Of a stretch of DNA of 64,000 nt, positions 32,297-40,257 are shown in pieces (positions within the stretch are counted from its first letter, which is position 1; each line of letters starts with the position of its first letter). Origin of the DNA: Chryseobacterium sp. IHB B 17019 (lineage in GTDB: Bacteria > Bacteroidota > Bacteroidia > Flavobacteriales > Weeksellaceae). The notes under the pieces are model-generated. The model was not told the DNA's origin. It did no database searches and saw only the letters and a program-made list of their open reading frames with translations. The DNA is taken from assembly GCF_001456155.1 (NCBI RefSeq), contig NZ_CP013293.1, forward strand, positions 3,100,001 to 3,164,000. Direction: 5' to 3'. Position numbers and translations under genes: made by a program.

Positions 32297-33283
32297 ATGA
32301 AAAAACTATTATTCGGAATCCTTGCGCTGGGATTAGTATCATCTTGTAACAATGACAATTTGACCAACCAGTCTGAAGATTCATCCACAACTCCTGAATC
32401 ATCAGGTTTATTCAAAAGAGGTTGTGCTTCTGAAGAAGTACGCCAGGAAGCTTTAAAAAACAATGCTCAGCTTAGGCAGAAATACGAAGCTTTGGAAGCC
32501 CATACTGAAAAGTTCATGAATGATGTAAAACTAGGAAAAGTCCTTCCCGATGGTACGGTGGAGATTCCTGTGGTTGTAAATGTTCTTTACAGAACGGCAG
32601 CAGAGAATATTTCAGATGCACAGATCCAGTCTCAGATTAATACACTGAACGCCGATTTTTCAGCCACAAATAGTGATATTAATAAAATCCCGACAGAATT
32701 TGCTGCTGTAGCCGCAGGAAACACAGGCGTAAAATTCCGTCTGGCACAGGTAAACAGAAAATCTACAACGGTAAGAAACTGGAGAACGAATGATGCAATG
32801 AAGAAAACTTCATCCAAAGGATTGGATGCTACCGACCCTACTCATTATTTTAACATTTGGGTAGTGGGAGAAATGGGAAGTGTATTAGGATACGCAACTT
32901 TCCCTGAATCTGCAGGACTTTGGAATGACGGCGTTGTAATTGCAGCCAAATATTTCGGTAATACTTCTGCAGTTCCTTATAACTTAGGAAGAACTGCGAC
33001 TCATGAAGTAGGTCATTACCTGAACTTAAGACACATCTGGGGAGATGCTAATTGCGGAAATGACCTGGTAGCGGATACTCCAACACAGACTACCGCCAAT
33101 TATGGTAAGCCGACTTATCCTTTGCTTAATACATGCAGCGGCGTTCAGAGATCTGTGATGTTCATGAATTATATGGACTATGTGGATGATGCAGCGATGT
33201 TTATGTTCTCAGGAGGGCAGAAAACAAGAATTCAATCTGTAATTGCTTCAGCAGGACCAAGAGCAGGATTGAGGATAAATTAA
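32297..33283 (+). CDS. M43-like zinc metalloprotease lipoprotein
   Basis: This 328-residue protein has a lipoprotein signal with lipobox LVSSC (Cys17). The metal site HEVGHYLNLRH (His236, Glu237, His240, His246) is the HExxHxxGxxH-type pattern of the cytophagalysin/pappalysin (M43) family, with the third His at the expected spacing. Downstream, FMNYMDYVDDA supplies the Met-turn. Family members are secreted or surface proteases. It stands alone, with a terminator after it, and is divergently unrelated to the M1 gene that follows on the other strand. Confidence 0.85.
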   Translation: MKKLLFGILALGLVSSCNNDNLTNQSEDSSTTPESSGLFKRGCASEEVRQEALKNNAQLRQKYEALEAHTEKFMNDVKLGKVLPDGTVEIPVVVNVLYRTAAENISDAQIQSQINTLNADFSATNSDINKIPTEFAAVAAGNTGVKFRLAQVNRKSTTVRNWRTNDAMKKTSSKGLDATDPTHYFNIWVVGEMGSVLGYATFPESAGLWNDGVVIAAKYFGNTSAVPYNLGRTATHEVGHYLNLRHIWGDANCGNDLVADTPTQTTANYGKPTYPLLNTCSGVQRSVMFMNYMDYVDDAAMFMFSGGQKTRIQSVIASAGPRAGLRIN

Positions 33284-33305
33284 AAAGCTCAAAACATTTA
33301 ATAAT

Positions 33306-33330
33306 AAAGCCTGAGAAATTCTCAGGCTTT
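33306..33330. terminator. Bidirectional terminator between protease genes
   Basis: AAAGCCTGAG (33306-33315) pairs with CTCAGGCTTT (33321-33330), followed by ACTTTTTT on the plus strand. It separates the convergent M43 and M1 genes. Confidence 0.8.
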
Positions 33331-33336
33331 ACTTTT

Positions 33337-35199
33337 TTATATATTTTTCAAATTATCTTCCGGCGTATAATCTATATAAATACCACCATCCAGATTCACA
33401 GATTTTACTTTTTTCTTAATCGGAATGGTCAGCATGGTTTGTTTTTGGTCTTTTTCCCAAACTGATGGTGAAAAATGCAGCTTTTCCACAGTTCCGTCTT
33501 CATAAGTCAACAACGCATCAAAAGGAATAGCAAAACCTCCGACATTGTCAATATTCACAGTAAGAAGATCGTTCATTTGAGAAATATTGGAGATTTTAAG
33601 ATCAATATAATTGTTGGTATAAAACCAGTTGTTGAAGAACCAGTTCAGATTTTTCCCGGATCCTGTATTCATCGAATTAAAATAATCCCATGGAGTTGGG
33701 TGTTTCCCGTTCCAGTTGTTCATATAATGATGTAATGCTTTTTTAAATAAATCATCACCCAGATAATCCTTTAAAGCTAAATAAGACAAAGAAGCTTTCA
33801 CATAAGAATTGTTTCCATATCCTGCTCCACTTACCTGCGTACTCATCGAAATAATTGGCTGATCCTGTTCTGCCGAAGGATCATTGATCCATCTTTTTAC
33901 CCTGAAATTCTGGTAAAATTCTTTCGCCGCAGCTTCACCATTTTCATCAATCCCAATTAGATATTCCAGAGTGGTTGCCCAGCCTTCATCCATGAAAGCA
34001 TACCGCGTCTCGTTAATTCCCATGTAAAAAGGAAAATACGTGTGTGCAATCTCATGATCTGCCGTCAATCTCGCATCCTGAAAATTATCCGGAATGCTGG
34101 AATCGTTGATCATCATTGGATATTCCATGTCAGCATACCCTTGAATTGCCGTCATTACATTGTACGGATATTCTATACCCGGCCAGTTTTTTGAGAACCA
34201 ATCCAGGTTGTAACGCATCCAGTCTACATAATGTTCAAAATCTTTTGCTTCCGGCCTGTAACCCGCCTGAACACTGGCTCTTTTTGTTTTCAGCTGAACA
34301 CTTGCCGCATCCCAGACATAATGATTGCTCAATGCAAAACAAAAATCCGTGATGTGGTTGGCCTTGAATTTCCAGACATTCCATTTATTTTGTTTGGTCA
34401 CTTTTCCGGATTCCATTTCCTGTTTGGTCGCAATATGAATTACCTTATCGCTTTTTAAGGAAGCTTTATATCTTTTCAAATATTCAGGCTGCAAAACAGC
34501 ATCAGGATTTAAAAAATCCCCCGTTGCCCAGACAACATAATTTTTAGGAGCCGTGATCGCAAAATTATAATCATTAAAATCATTGTAAAATTCCTGTCTA
34601 TCAGAATGTGGAAGCATATCCCAACCGTTGTAGTCGTCATATACAGAGATTCTCGGGAAAGAATAGGCTACGTAAAATGTTTCGGGATCAATCTGCCCTT
34701 CCCTTCCGCTTTGTACGGATAACGGATATTCCCACTCTATTTTTATTTCTGCTTTTGCTTTAGATTTTAAAGCTGAATTTAATTTTATCTTTTCAACCGT
34801 TCCCCAATCATCACTATTTACAGTATATTTTTCACCATTTACGATAAATGATTTAATATCTAAACCTAAAGACAAAAAATCCTTGGAAACAAAACCGGAT
34901 CTTGGAGATTGTGGCTTGTGAAGATTATTAACGAATCTTATGGCTAATTCATCAAGATCGTCCGGGCTGTTGTTGCTGTAGACAATTGTTTCTTTCCCTG
35001 AAACTGTTTTTGAGTTGGCGTCCACCTTTACTTCAACATTATAAATTCCCTTATTCTGCCAATAATTTTTGCCCGGTGCTCCCGACAAATCGCGGGTTCC
35101 GTTTTCGTAGGCTTTTTTAATATTTCTCGGCATATATAGTTCCTGCGCGGAAAATTGCCATGAAGCCAACAGCAATAAACCCAAAACCAATCTTTTCAT
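33337..35199 (-). CDS. M1 family metallopeptidase (aminopeptidase-like)
   Basis: This 620-residue protein has a signal peptide (MKRLVLGLLLLASWQFSA). The zinc site is HEIAH (382-386) with the third ligand Glu405, the HExxH-x18-E spacing of the M1 family. GYADMEYPMM (about 354-363) replaces the usual GAMEN substrate loop, which suggests non-classical N-terminal binding. An all-beta N-domain precedes the catalytic region. The protein would be exported to the periplasm or outside and trim peptides. It faces the M43-like gene and shares a terminator with it. Confidence 0.85.
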   Translation of the reverse strand: MKRLVLGLLLLASWQFSAQELYMPRNIKKAYENGTRDLSGAPGKNYWQNKGIYNVEVKVDANSKTVSGKETIVYSNNSPDDLDELAIRFVNNLHKPQSPRSGFVSKDFLSLGLDIKSFIVNGEKYTVNSDDWGTVEKIKLNSALKSKAKAEIKIEWEYPLSVQSGREGQIDPETFYVAYSFPRISVYDDYNGWDMLPHSDRQEFYNDFNDYNFAITAPKNYVVWATGDFLNPDAVLQPEYLKRYKASLKSDKVIHIATKQEMESGKVTKQNKWNVWKFKANHITDFCFALSNHYVWDAASVQLKTKRASVQAGYRPEAKDFEHYVDWMRYNLDWFSKNWPGIEYPYNVMTAIQGYADMEYPMMINDSSIPDNFQDARLTADHEIAHTYFPFYMGINETRYAFMDEGWATTLEYLIGIDENGEAAAKEFYQNFRVKRWINDPSAEQDQPIISMSTQVSGAGYGNNSYVKASLSYLALKDYLGDDLFKKALHHYMNNWNGKHPTPWDYFNSMNTGSGKNLNWFFNNWFYTNNYIDLKISNISQMNDLLTVNIDNVGGFAIPFDALLTYEDGTVEKLHFSPSVWEKDQKQTMLTIPIKKKVKSVNLDGGIYIDYTPEDNLKNI

Positions 35200-35314
35200 T
35201 AAAATCTTTTTTATATAGGTATTAATTTAACATAAAAGTAACAAAAAACAGCAATACAATTATTGCTCGTTTGTATAATTTTTCTGATCCAAATCATTCA
35301 AAAAAGTCAGAAGG

Positions 35315-35395
35315 TTTGTCATCCTGAAAGTATTTAAGCAAAGTTTTAGAAATAGTATGAAATGATTCGTGCATGGATCTTTTCAGGATGACAAA
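35315..35395. repeat. Intergenic palindromic repeat, family D copy 2
   Basis: Perfect 15-bp arms TTTGTCATCCTGAAA (35315-35329) and TTTCAGGATGACAAA (35381-35395) lie between the M1 and endonuclease genes. The outer arms resemble those at 25286-25365 and 40159-40239. Confidence 0.75.
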
Positions 35396-35407
35396 CGCTG
35401 TAGATAA

Positions 35408-36241
35408 TTAAAACTGCAAATCTACCAAAACCGGGAAATGATCCGATGGATACAGCAGGTTTTCCCTTCTGTCGTTAATATGTCGGTGAGATTTTATTTT
35501 GAAACCTTTTGTAAAAATATAATCAATCCTGTCTTTTGGAACTTCATTGACATTGAATGCTGTAAAAGTTCCTTTCGGGCCGTAATGTTTCGTTTCAGAA
35601 TGATAAAAAGTATCCTGCAGGTTTTGTGAAATAATTTTAATCGGTTCTGAGTCTTCCGTTAAATTAAAATCACCGCTTAAAGCTACAGGTAAATTTTTAG
35701 GATTGATTTCTTTGATTTTCTTTAAAATTAATTCTGAAGATTTTACCCTTGCAACATTTCCGATATGATCAAAATGAATGTTCAGTGCCATAAATTCTTT
35801 CTTAGATTTTTTATCCTTGAAAACAGCGTAAGTACAGATTCTATTCAAAGCAGCATCCCAGCCTTTTGAAGGTTTTTCAGGCGTTTCGGAAAGCCAGAAC
35901 GTTCCTGAATTAACAATCTGCAATCTGTTTGTATCATAAAAAATAGCAGAAAACTCTCCTTTTTCCTTACCATCATCTCTTCCAACACCTACATAATCGT
36001 AATTTTTTAAACCGTTTTTAATATCCTTCATCTGATCCGGAAGTGCTTCCTGAACGCCGAAATAATCGGGATGATAGTACGTTAATAAATCTGCAACATC
36101 CTGTTTTCTGTTCGTCCACGAATTCTCTTTATCAGAATCTACATTCAGCCTGATATTGAAACTCATTACTTTAAGATCCTGAGAAAACCCCAACGCAAAA
36201 AACATCATAAATACGATTGAAAATCTGAAATTCATAACCAT
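35408..36241 (-). CDS. Endonuclease/exonuclease/phosphatase (EEP) family protein
   Basis: This 277-residue protein has EEP-superfamily motifs: MSFNIRL (about 26-32), YFGVQEAL with the metal-binding Glu (about residue 64), LSGDFNLTEDSEP (about 195-207) and the final YPSDHFPVLVDL with Asp and His. The N-terminus is hydrophobic (IVFMMFFALGF), a signal peptide, so it is exported. Cleavage of a phosphoester is expected; nucleic acid or a sugar/lipid phosphate are possible substrates. The start may be Met1 (36241) or Met3 (36235). It stands apart from its neighbours. Confidence 0.8.
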   Translation of the reverse strand: MVMNFRFSIVFMMFFALGFSQDLKVMSFNIRLNVDSDKENSWTNRKQDVADLLTYYHPDYFGVQEALPDQMKDIKNGLKNYDYVGVGRDDGKEKGEFSAIFYDTNRLQIVNSGTFWLSETPEKPSKGWDAALNRICTYAVFKDKKSKKEFMALNIHFDHIGNVARVKSSELILKKIKEINPKNLPVALSGDFNLTEDSEPIKIISQNLQDTFYHSETKHYGPKGTFTAFNVNEVPKDRIDYIFTKGFKIKSHRHINDRRENLLYPSDHFPVLVDLQF

Positions 36242-36264
36242 ATATTTTAATTAACAAAGCAACA

Positions 36265-36296
36265 AAAATAAGACTTCTCCGGAACAGAGAAGCCTT
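36265..36296 (-). terminator. Terminator of the protease/DUF2589 operon
   Basis: On the minus strand AAGGCTTCTC (36296-36287) pairs with GAGAAGTCTT (36279-36270) with one G-T wobble, and is followed by ATTTTTG. It lies about 10 bp past the last gene of the operon. Confidence 0.75.
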
Positions 36297-36305
36297 AAAT
36301 ATCAA

Positions 36306-36509
36306 TTATATTGTTAAATTATCTTTATCTTCTTCAATAGAAAGAAAATAATCCTTAAAATCTTTTGGTGAAACCGGCTTTTCACTTTCTAATTTTACTA
36401 CCCCTATTGTTTTGTAGTGAGCCGCCGGTTTTATGTTTTTCTTTTTAAGTTCTGCTTCAAGATCTTTGATATTGATGTCATGTTTCAGAACTGCTAGGTA
36501 TGTTTTCAT
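36306..36509 (-). CDS. Small I9-like protease inhibitor (stand-alone propeptide)
   Basis: This 67-residue protein (MKTYLAVLKHDINIKDLEAE) reads like the peptidase inhibitor I9/subtilisin propeptide fold: YLAVLKHD (strand), DLEAELKKKNIKPAAHY (helix), KTIGVVKLES (strand), PKDFKDYFLSIEEDKD (helix and last strand). It lacks a signal peptide. It is encoded 2 bp downstream of a signal-less subtilisin, so it probably folds or inhibits that protease in the cytoplasm. It is the last gene of a five-gene operon. The family match is by pattern only. Confidence 0.6.
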   Translation of the reverse strand: MKTYLAVLKHDINIKDLEAELKKKNIKPAAHYKTIGVVKLESEKPVSPKDFKDYFLSIEEDKDNLTI

Positions 36510-36511
36510 GT

Positions 36512-37768
36512 TTAAACCTGTATTAATCCGCTTCCGATGTCACGATATTTCAATCCTTCAATCGGTTTTGCTTTGGTTTCTATCAGTTCCCAGATTTCTT
36601 TTGCAGATTTTTCGGGAAACTGCTCCATGAAAAGCGCGGCAAGTCCTGAAACATGTGGTGCAGCCATACTTGTACCGCTCATGGCGTAATAATCACTGCT
36701 TTTATTTTTTGTATTTTTGGGATACGAACTGATAATATCAACCCCTGGAGCGCAAATATTTATGCAGCCTCCTGTGGTAGGATTGAGCCCGGCATTAGAA
36801 AATTTTGCGACTTTCATTTGTCCGTCAATCGCAGCAACCGACATGATGGAAGCGGCATTGGCGGGAGAAGAAACAGGTTTCGGAATAGAAGGCCGACTGC
36901 TGTCGTTTCCGGCTGCAGCTATGATTAAACAGTTATTTTCCAACGCTCTCGCTCCTACCGTTTCAAAAAGCGGTGATGGTGCTTCATTTAATTTTACTAC
37001 AGATGCTAATGACAATGATAGAATCCTGAATTTCTTGGTAATCGCCCAGTCTATCGCATCAATGACGCTGCTTGTTGTTCCTTTTCCTGCATCGGAAAGA
37101 ACTTTGGCAATTTTTAAATTAACATCTTTTGCAACTCCATAACGTTTTCCGTTGTCGAGCCTGATATTTCCCGCTGCAACTCCGGCGCAATGGGTTCCGT
37201 GACCGTTGGGATCGCGGTTCCAGTCTTCCCCGCTTATGAAAGATTTTCCTTCAATTTCTCTTCCTGAAAAATCAGGATGCGAAAGCTCAAGGCCGGTATC
37301 CAGAATACAGATATCAACATCTTTTCCCGTGTACAGGGAGCTTTCGAGACCTAAAGCTTTTAAGCCCCACTCCATTTCTACCAAGGGTTTTTGAGGCAGC
37401 GGCTTATTTATAATATACTTTTCCAGCTCGGTGATTTTGCCTGCAATTTCTGCGGACTGCTTTTTCAATTCATTAATAATTGATAATTCATCTGCTGAAA
37501 AAAATTCTCTTTCTTTTTCAAAATAAACGATCGGATTCGAGTCGTTTTTTACGGCACTTTTCAGTTGTGCTTCATCCATATTTTCAACGACCAGAATGCC
37601 GAGGTTTTTGTATAAAACTCCGTTTTCATTATCAATCACTTCATAAGAACGGTTTTCAGATGAAAGAAATTCTGATGAGGTGATGGTGACCTCCAATTCA
37701 TTCTCCACTTTTCTGAGGGAATTTTTCTGCTGATCATCCAAAACAACAATATATCTTTCTTTTTCCAT
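36512..37768 (-). CDS. Intracellular subtilisin-like serine protease (S8)
   Basis: This 418-residue protein has the S8 triad: Asp157 in CILDTGLELSHPDF, His190 in NGHGTHCAGVAAG, and Ser367 in SGTSMAAPHVSGLAALF, with oxyanion Asn288 in AAGNDSS. Residues 1 to about 90 look like an I9 propeptide (ERYIVVLDD, then GILVVENMDE and PIVYFEKE), and about 93-118 form a coiled-coil linker. It has no signal peptide, so it should act inside the cell. It is coupled to a stand-alone inhibitor gene downstream and to three genes upstream, including a DUF2589 gene. A regulated cleavage role is likely; the target is unknown. Confidence 0.85.
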   Translation of the reverse strand: MEKERYIVVLDDQQKNSLRKVENELEVTITSSEFLSSENRSYEVIDNENGVLYKNLGILVVENMDEAQLKSAVKNDSNPIVYFEKEREFFSADELSIINELKKQSAEIAGKITELEKYIINKPLPQKPLVEMEWGLKALGLESSLYTGKDVDICILDTGLELSHPDFSGREIEGKSFISGEDWNRDPNGHGTHCAGVAAGNIRLDNGKRYGVAKDVNLKIAKVLSDAGKGTTSSVIDAIDWAITKKFRILSLSLASVVKLNEAPSPLFETVGARALENNCLIIAAAGNDSSRPSIPKPVSSPANAASIMSVAAIDGQMKVAKFSNAGLNPTTGGCINICAPGVDIISSYPKNTKNKSSDYYAMSGTSMAAPHVSGLAALFMEQFPEKSAKEIWELIETKAKPIEGLKYRDIGSGLIQV

Positions 37769-37781
37769 GGCAATTTGTTTT

Positions 37782-38360
37782 TTAGTTTAATTTTAAAATA
37801 ACTTCTTCAAGAATTAAGAAAATATCTTCCGAAATCATGGTCAGTCGTAGTTTTTTATTAATTCCGGAAATCTGCGTATTCTGATTGACCAGTGAGGTCC
37901 AGAATACTTCAATCTTAGCAACAGAATTCAGCTCCTTTACTTTGTCATCATCCAAGATTCCGTTTTGATATAAAGAAATAATTAACCCCGAAAGCAATTC
38001 TTCCGCCTCGTCGAGCTTCTTTTTTTCTTTGGCATGCATTTCCATTAAAAATCCATGAATTGTCTCCATCGCATTGAATGAAAATCCCCAAAGCGTTTCA
38101 CGTTTTGCCGACGTTATTTTTTCCATCTGAACTGGATTAAAACCTCTCTTTACAGTAGAAATCATATTCATGACTTTCAACACTTCAGACTCATAAGTGG
38201 TATTTCCTTTCGATCTTAAATATTCTAAAAATTCATTAAGAAATGTCTCAAACTGCCCATCAAAATCAAAAGATTTCAACAGATAAAGCTCCTGAACTTT
38301 GTTGAAATGTTCCAGCAATTCCTGAATTTTCTGTATCGTATGATGAACGAGTTCCTGCAT
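37782..38360 (-). CDS. Helical hypothetical protein of the protease operon
   Basis: This 192-residue protein is predicted almost fully helical: QELVHHTIQKIQELLEHFNK (about 2-21), a stretch around KVMNMISTVKRGF, LWGFSFNAMETIHGFLMEMH, and a final IFLILEEVILKLN. No domain is recognised. It has no signal peptide or TM segment. Its ATG overlaps the stop of the preceding gene by one base (TAATG) and its stop is 13 bp before the protease gene, so its product is likely made in a fixed ratio with both. A scaffold or adaptor role is possible. Confidence 0.6.
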   Translation of the reverse strand: MQELVHHTIQKIQELLEHFNKVQELYLLKSFDFDGQFETFLNEFLEYLRSKGNTTYESEVLKVMNMISTVKRGFNPVQMEKITSAKRETLWGFSFNAMETIHGFLMEMHAKEKKKLDEAEELLSGLIISLYQNGILDDDKVKELNSVAKIEVFWTSLVNQNTQISGINKKLRLTMISEDIFLILEEVILKLN

Positions 38361-39082
38361 TACTCAAAAGTTATTTGTTCGATGGTTTTTCCGTCCTTAT
38401 CCTGGTAAGAAACGATTCTGATTCCCTCTTCCTCCATTTCCACGTGAAGGTTGATGAATAATTTGTCCTTGTCTTCGGCGGAATTGGTGTTTGGATCGAT
38501 ATAAATGTTGTTTAATTTTGAATTAATCAAGCTGTACCTGTTCAAAACTTCTGAATAAATTTGTTTTAAAGCAGTAGATTCCTCTTCGGTTGTTGTCCCT
38601 TCTGTTGGTCTTGCCACCGGTTTTTGCGGAGTTGCGGCAATGGCTTTTGTCGGTAATGGTTTAATATCCGGAGTCTGTGTCGTGGTTTCAATTTTTGAAA
38701 GTCGGCTTGATTCCATTCCGCCACCACCTCTTACATTATTCAATATTCCTTTAAAATCGTCATTCTGAATAGTTTTTGTCGAAATCGGCTGGATGTTCAA
38801 TTGTCTTTCTTTATTAATGACAAGAATTCTTTTGTTGACGTCATCAATTAATTTTGATTCATCTAAAGGAAAATTCCTGTCCGCATCAGAATCAATATCG
38901 GTGATTTTGATGGGAATATCCATTTTCACGCTCGGAAGCGAATATCGGGGAACTTTAAAATATTTTAAATACTCGTGATTAGCATATTCTTTTGCGATGG
39001 CAACCGCATTTTCGTCTGCTTTTTTACGAGCCTGAATTATCTCGTTATTGAGATAATCCAGGTAATCTGATAATTTGACCAT
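38360..39082 (-). CDS. Hypothetical protein following the DUF2589 gene
   Basis: This 240-residue protein has an N-terminal helix (DYLNNEIIQARKKADENAVA, about 9-28), then FKVPRYSLPSVKMDIPIKIT (about 42-61), a Pro-rich strand pattern that recurs among partners of DUF2589 proteins. Residues about 110-170 are disordered and Pro/Thr-rich. The C-terminal part (SLINSKLNNIYIDP, LFINLHVEMEEEGIRIVSYQ) is strand-rich. The family is not recognised with certainty. It lies between the DUF2589 gene (15 bp) and the helical protein gene (1-base overlap). It may bind the DUF2589 protein. Confidence 0.6.
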   Translation of the reverse strand: MVKLSDYLDYLNNEIIQARKKADENAVAIAKEYANHEYLKYFKVPRYSLPSVKMDIPIKITDIDSDADRNFPLDESKLIDDVNKRILVINKERQLNIQPISTKTIQNDDFKGILNNVRGGGGMESSRLSKIETTTQTPDIKPLPTKAIAATPQKPVARPTEGTTTEEESTALKQIYSEVLNRYSLINSKLNNIYIDPNTNSAEDKDKLFINLHVEMEEEGIRIVSYQDKDGKTIEQITFE

Positions 39083-39097
39083 GTCTCGTAAAAGTTT

Positions 39098-39967
39098 TTA
39101 TTGAGCAAGCAATCCAAGAACTTTTTCCAATCCTGCAGGCATTTCGTCATTCGTAGCCTTTACTTTTACTCCAAGAGAATATTCTTTTTCCACTTTAATT
39201 CCTGTGCTTGAAGTTCTCTTGTAAGAAACGTCCACATTGAATTTCACCGGCCCGAAACCTCCTGAAGCTCCTGCTTTGATCCCGAATTCGTCGCTTACGT
39301 CTTTTGTATACGTTGAATTTAATTTTACGTTAAAATCTACATCACAAGTTTCGATTCTAAAGCTTGGAACATTCAATAATGCGATGAAAGGAACTGAAAT
39401 TTCAACATCCTGCTCGATCGTAGCATCAACGTTTGGAGTTTCTTCTTCATTTTTGTACTCAGGATTCGGCACATGTTTTTTGTACTTGAATTCTGCCATA
39501 CGAAGTTTGTTGTTGTCCCCGTCTTTTTCAAATCCAACTTGTTGGATGAAATTTACCGTACTGATCGCTGCATTAGACTGAGCTTTTACACAAGCATCAA
39601 GCGGTCCTCCGATGATTTTCGCGAAATCGATACTTCCTAATTCTGCCGCAAAATCTGCACTTTCCGCACCTGACGTTTTAAAAACCTGATCATCAGCAGC
39701 CATTCTTCCGGAAATCATTTTTAATATTTCTGAAGACACTCCAGCGAAAGACTTCTCCCATTTTTCATCGTAATTTTTCTTGAAGTTTTCGATGATGCTT
39801 AATAAGTCTTTGTTTGAAAGATTTGCCAGCTCAGAAGTTTCGATTCCTGAAACTTTTTCGTAAACTGCAGGGGTTAATGATTTTTCCAATCCTGTTAAAA
39901 GGTCGATCAATTCATTTTTTGATTTCTTAGTGTGGTTTGCTTCCAACACCGACTTTAATGTTTCCAT
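39098..39967 (-). CDS. DUF2589 domain protein
   Basis: This 289-residue protein has an N-terminal helical region (about 1-95) and a C-terminal DUF2589-like part starting near FAKIIGGPLDACVKAQSNAA (about 117-136). It continues TVNFIQQVGFEK, ISVPFIALLNVPSFRIETCD (about 190-209) and VDFNVKLNSTY, and ends VKVKATNDEMPAGLEKVLGL. DUF2589 proteins are usually beta-rich and of unknown function. It is the first gene of the operon, with a TAAATTTG -7 element 38 bp upstream. It lacks a signal peptide. A structural or effector role regulated by the operon protease is the simplest guess. Confidence 0.75.
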   Translation of the reverse strand: METLKSVLEANHTKKSKNELIDLLTGLEKSLTPAVYEKVSGIETSELANLSNKDLLSIIENFKKNYDEKWEKSFAGVSSEILKMISGRMAADDQVFKTSGAESADFAAELGSIDFAKIIGGPLDACVKAQSNAAISTVNFIQQVGFEKDGDNNKLRMAEFKYKKHVPNPEYKNEEETPNVDATIEQDVEISVPFIALLNVPSFRIETCDVDFNVKLNSTYTKDVSDEFGIKAGASGGFGPVKFNVDVSYKRTSSTGIKVEKEYSLGVKVKATNDEMPAGLEKVLGLLAQ

Positions 39968-40005
39968 GTTTTTTGTTTGTTTTGGTTATTAAAAAATTTC
40001 TACTG

Positions 40006-40013
40006 CAAATTTA
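40006..40013 (-). promoter_or_regulatory. -7 element of the DUF2589/protease operon
   Basis: TAAATTTG on the minus strand matches TAnnTTTG exactly, 38 bp before the ATG at 39967. No TTG was found at the usual -33 distance. Confidence 0.45.
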
Positions 40014-40078
40014 TGTCGCCTGCCAGTGAAGTATATCAGTAAATTTCCTAAACCTTAACCGTAAAATCCCCCAAAATA

Positions 40079-40111
40079 AAAAAGTAGATCCCGATTGAGA
40101 ATCTACTTTTT
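40079..40111. terminator. Terminator between SDR and DUF2589 genes
   Basis: AAAAAGTAGAT (40079-40089) and ATCTACTTTTT (40101-40111) form a perfect 11-bp stem. T-runs occur on both strands. It lies between the SDR gene (minus, upstream) and the DUF2589 operon promoter. Confidence 0.7.
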
Positions 40112-40158
40112 ATTTTAAGGTTTTACTTTCTTACAAAAACCTATTGTATTGTAGTGGC

Positions 40159-40239
40159 ATTGTCATTCTGACAAAGGAAGAATCTCGGCATCATTTATAG
40201 AGATTCTTCATTCCACTTCGTCCTATTCAGAATGACAAT
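40159..40239. repeat. Intergenic palindromic repeat, family D copy 3
   Basis: Outer arms ATTGTCATTCTGA (40159-40171) and TCAGAATGACAAT (40227-40239), with perfect inner arms GAAGAATCTC (40177-40186) and GAGATTCTTC (40200-40209), lie just past the SDR gene. It closely matches the copy at 25286-25365. Confidence 0.8.
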
Positions 40240-40257
40240 AAAAACATTAATATATTG

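Noticed and set aside
32297-33283. M43-like lipoprotein as part of one protease operon with the M1 gene
   Set aside because: The genes are convergent and separated by a bidirectional terminator.
36717-37142. 141-residue plus-strand open frame opposite the subtilisin gene
   Set aside because: It lies wholly antisense to a well-supported S8 gene. It has no family features and no promoter.
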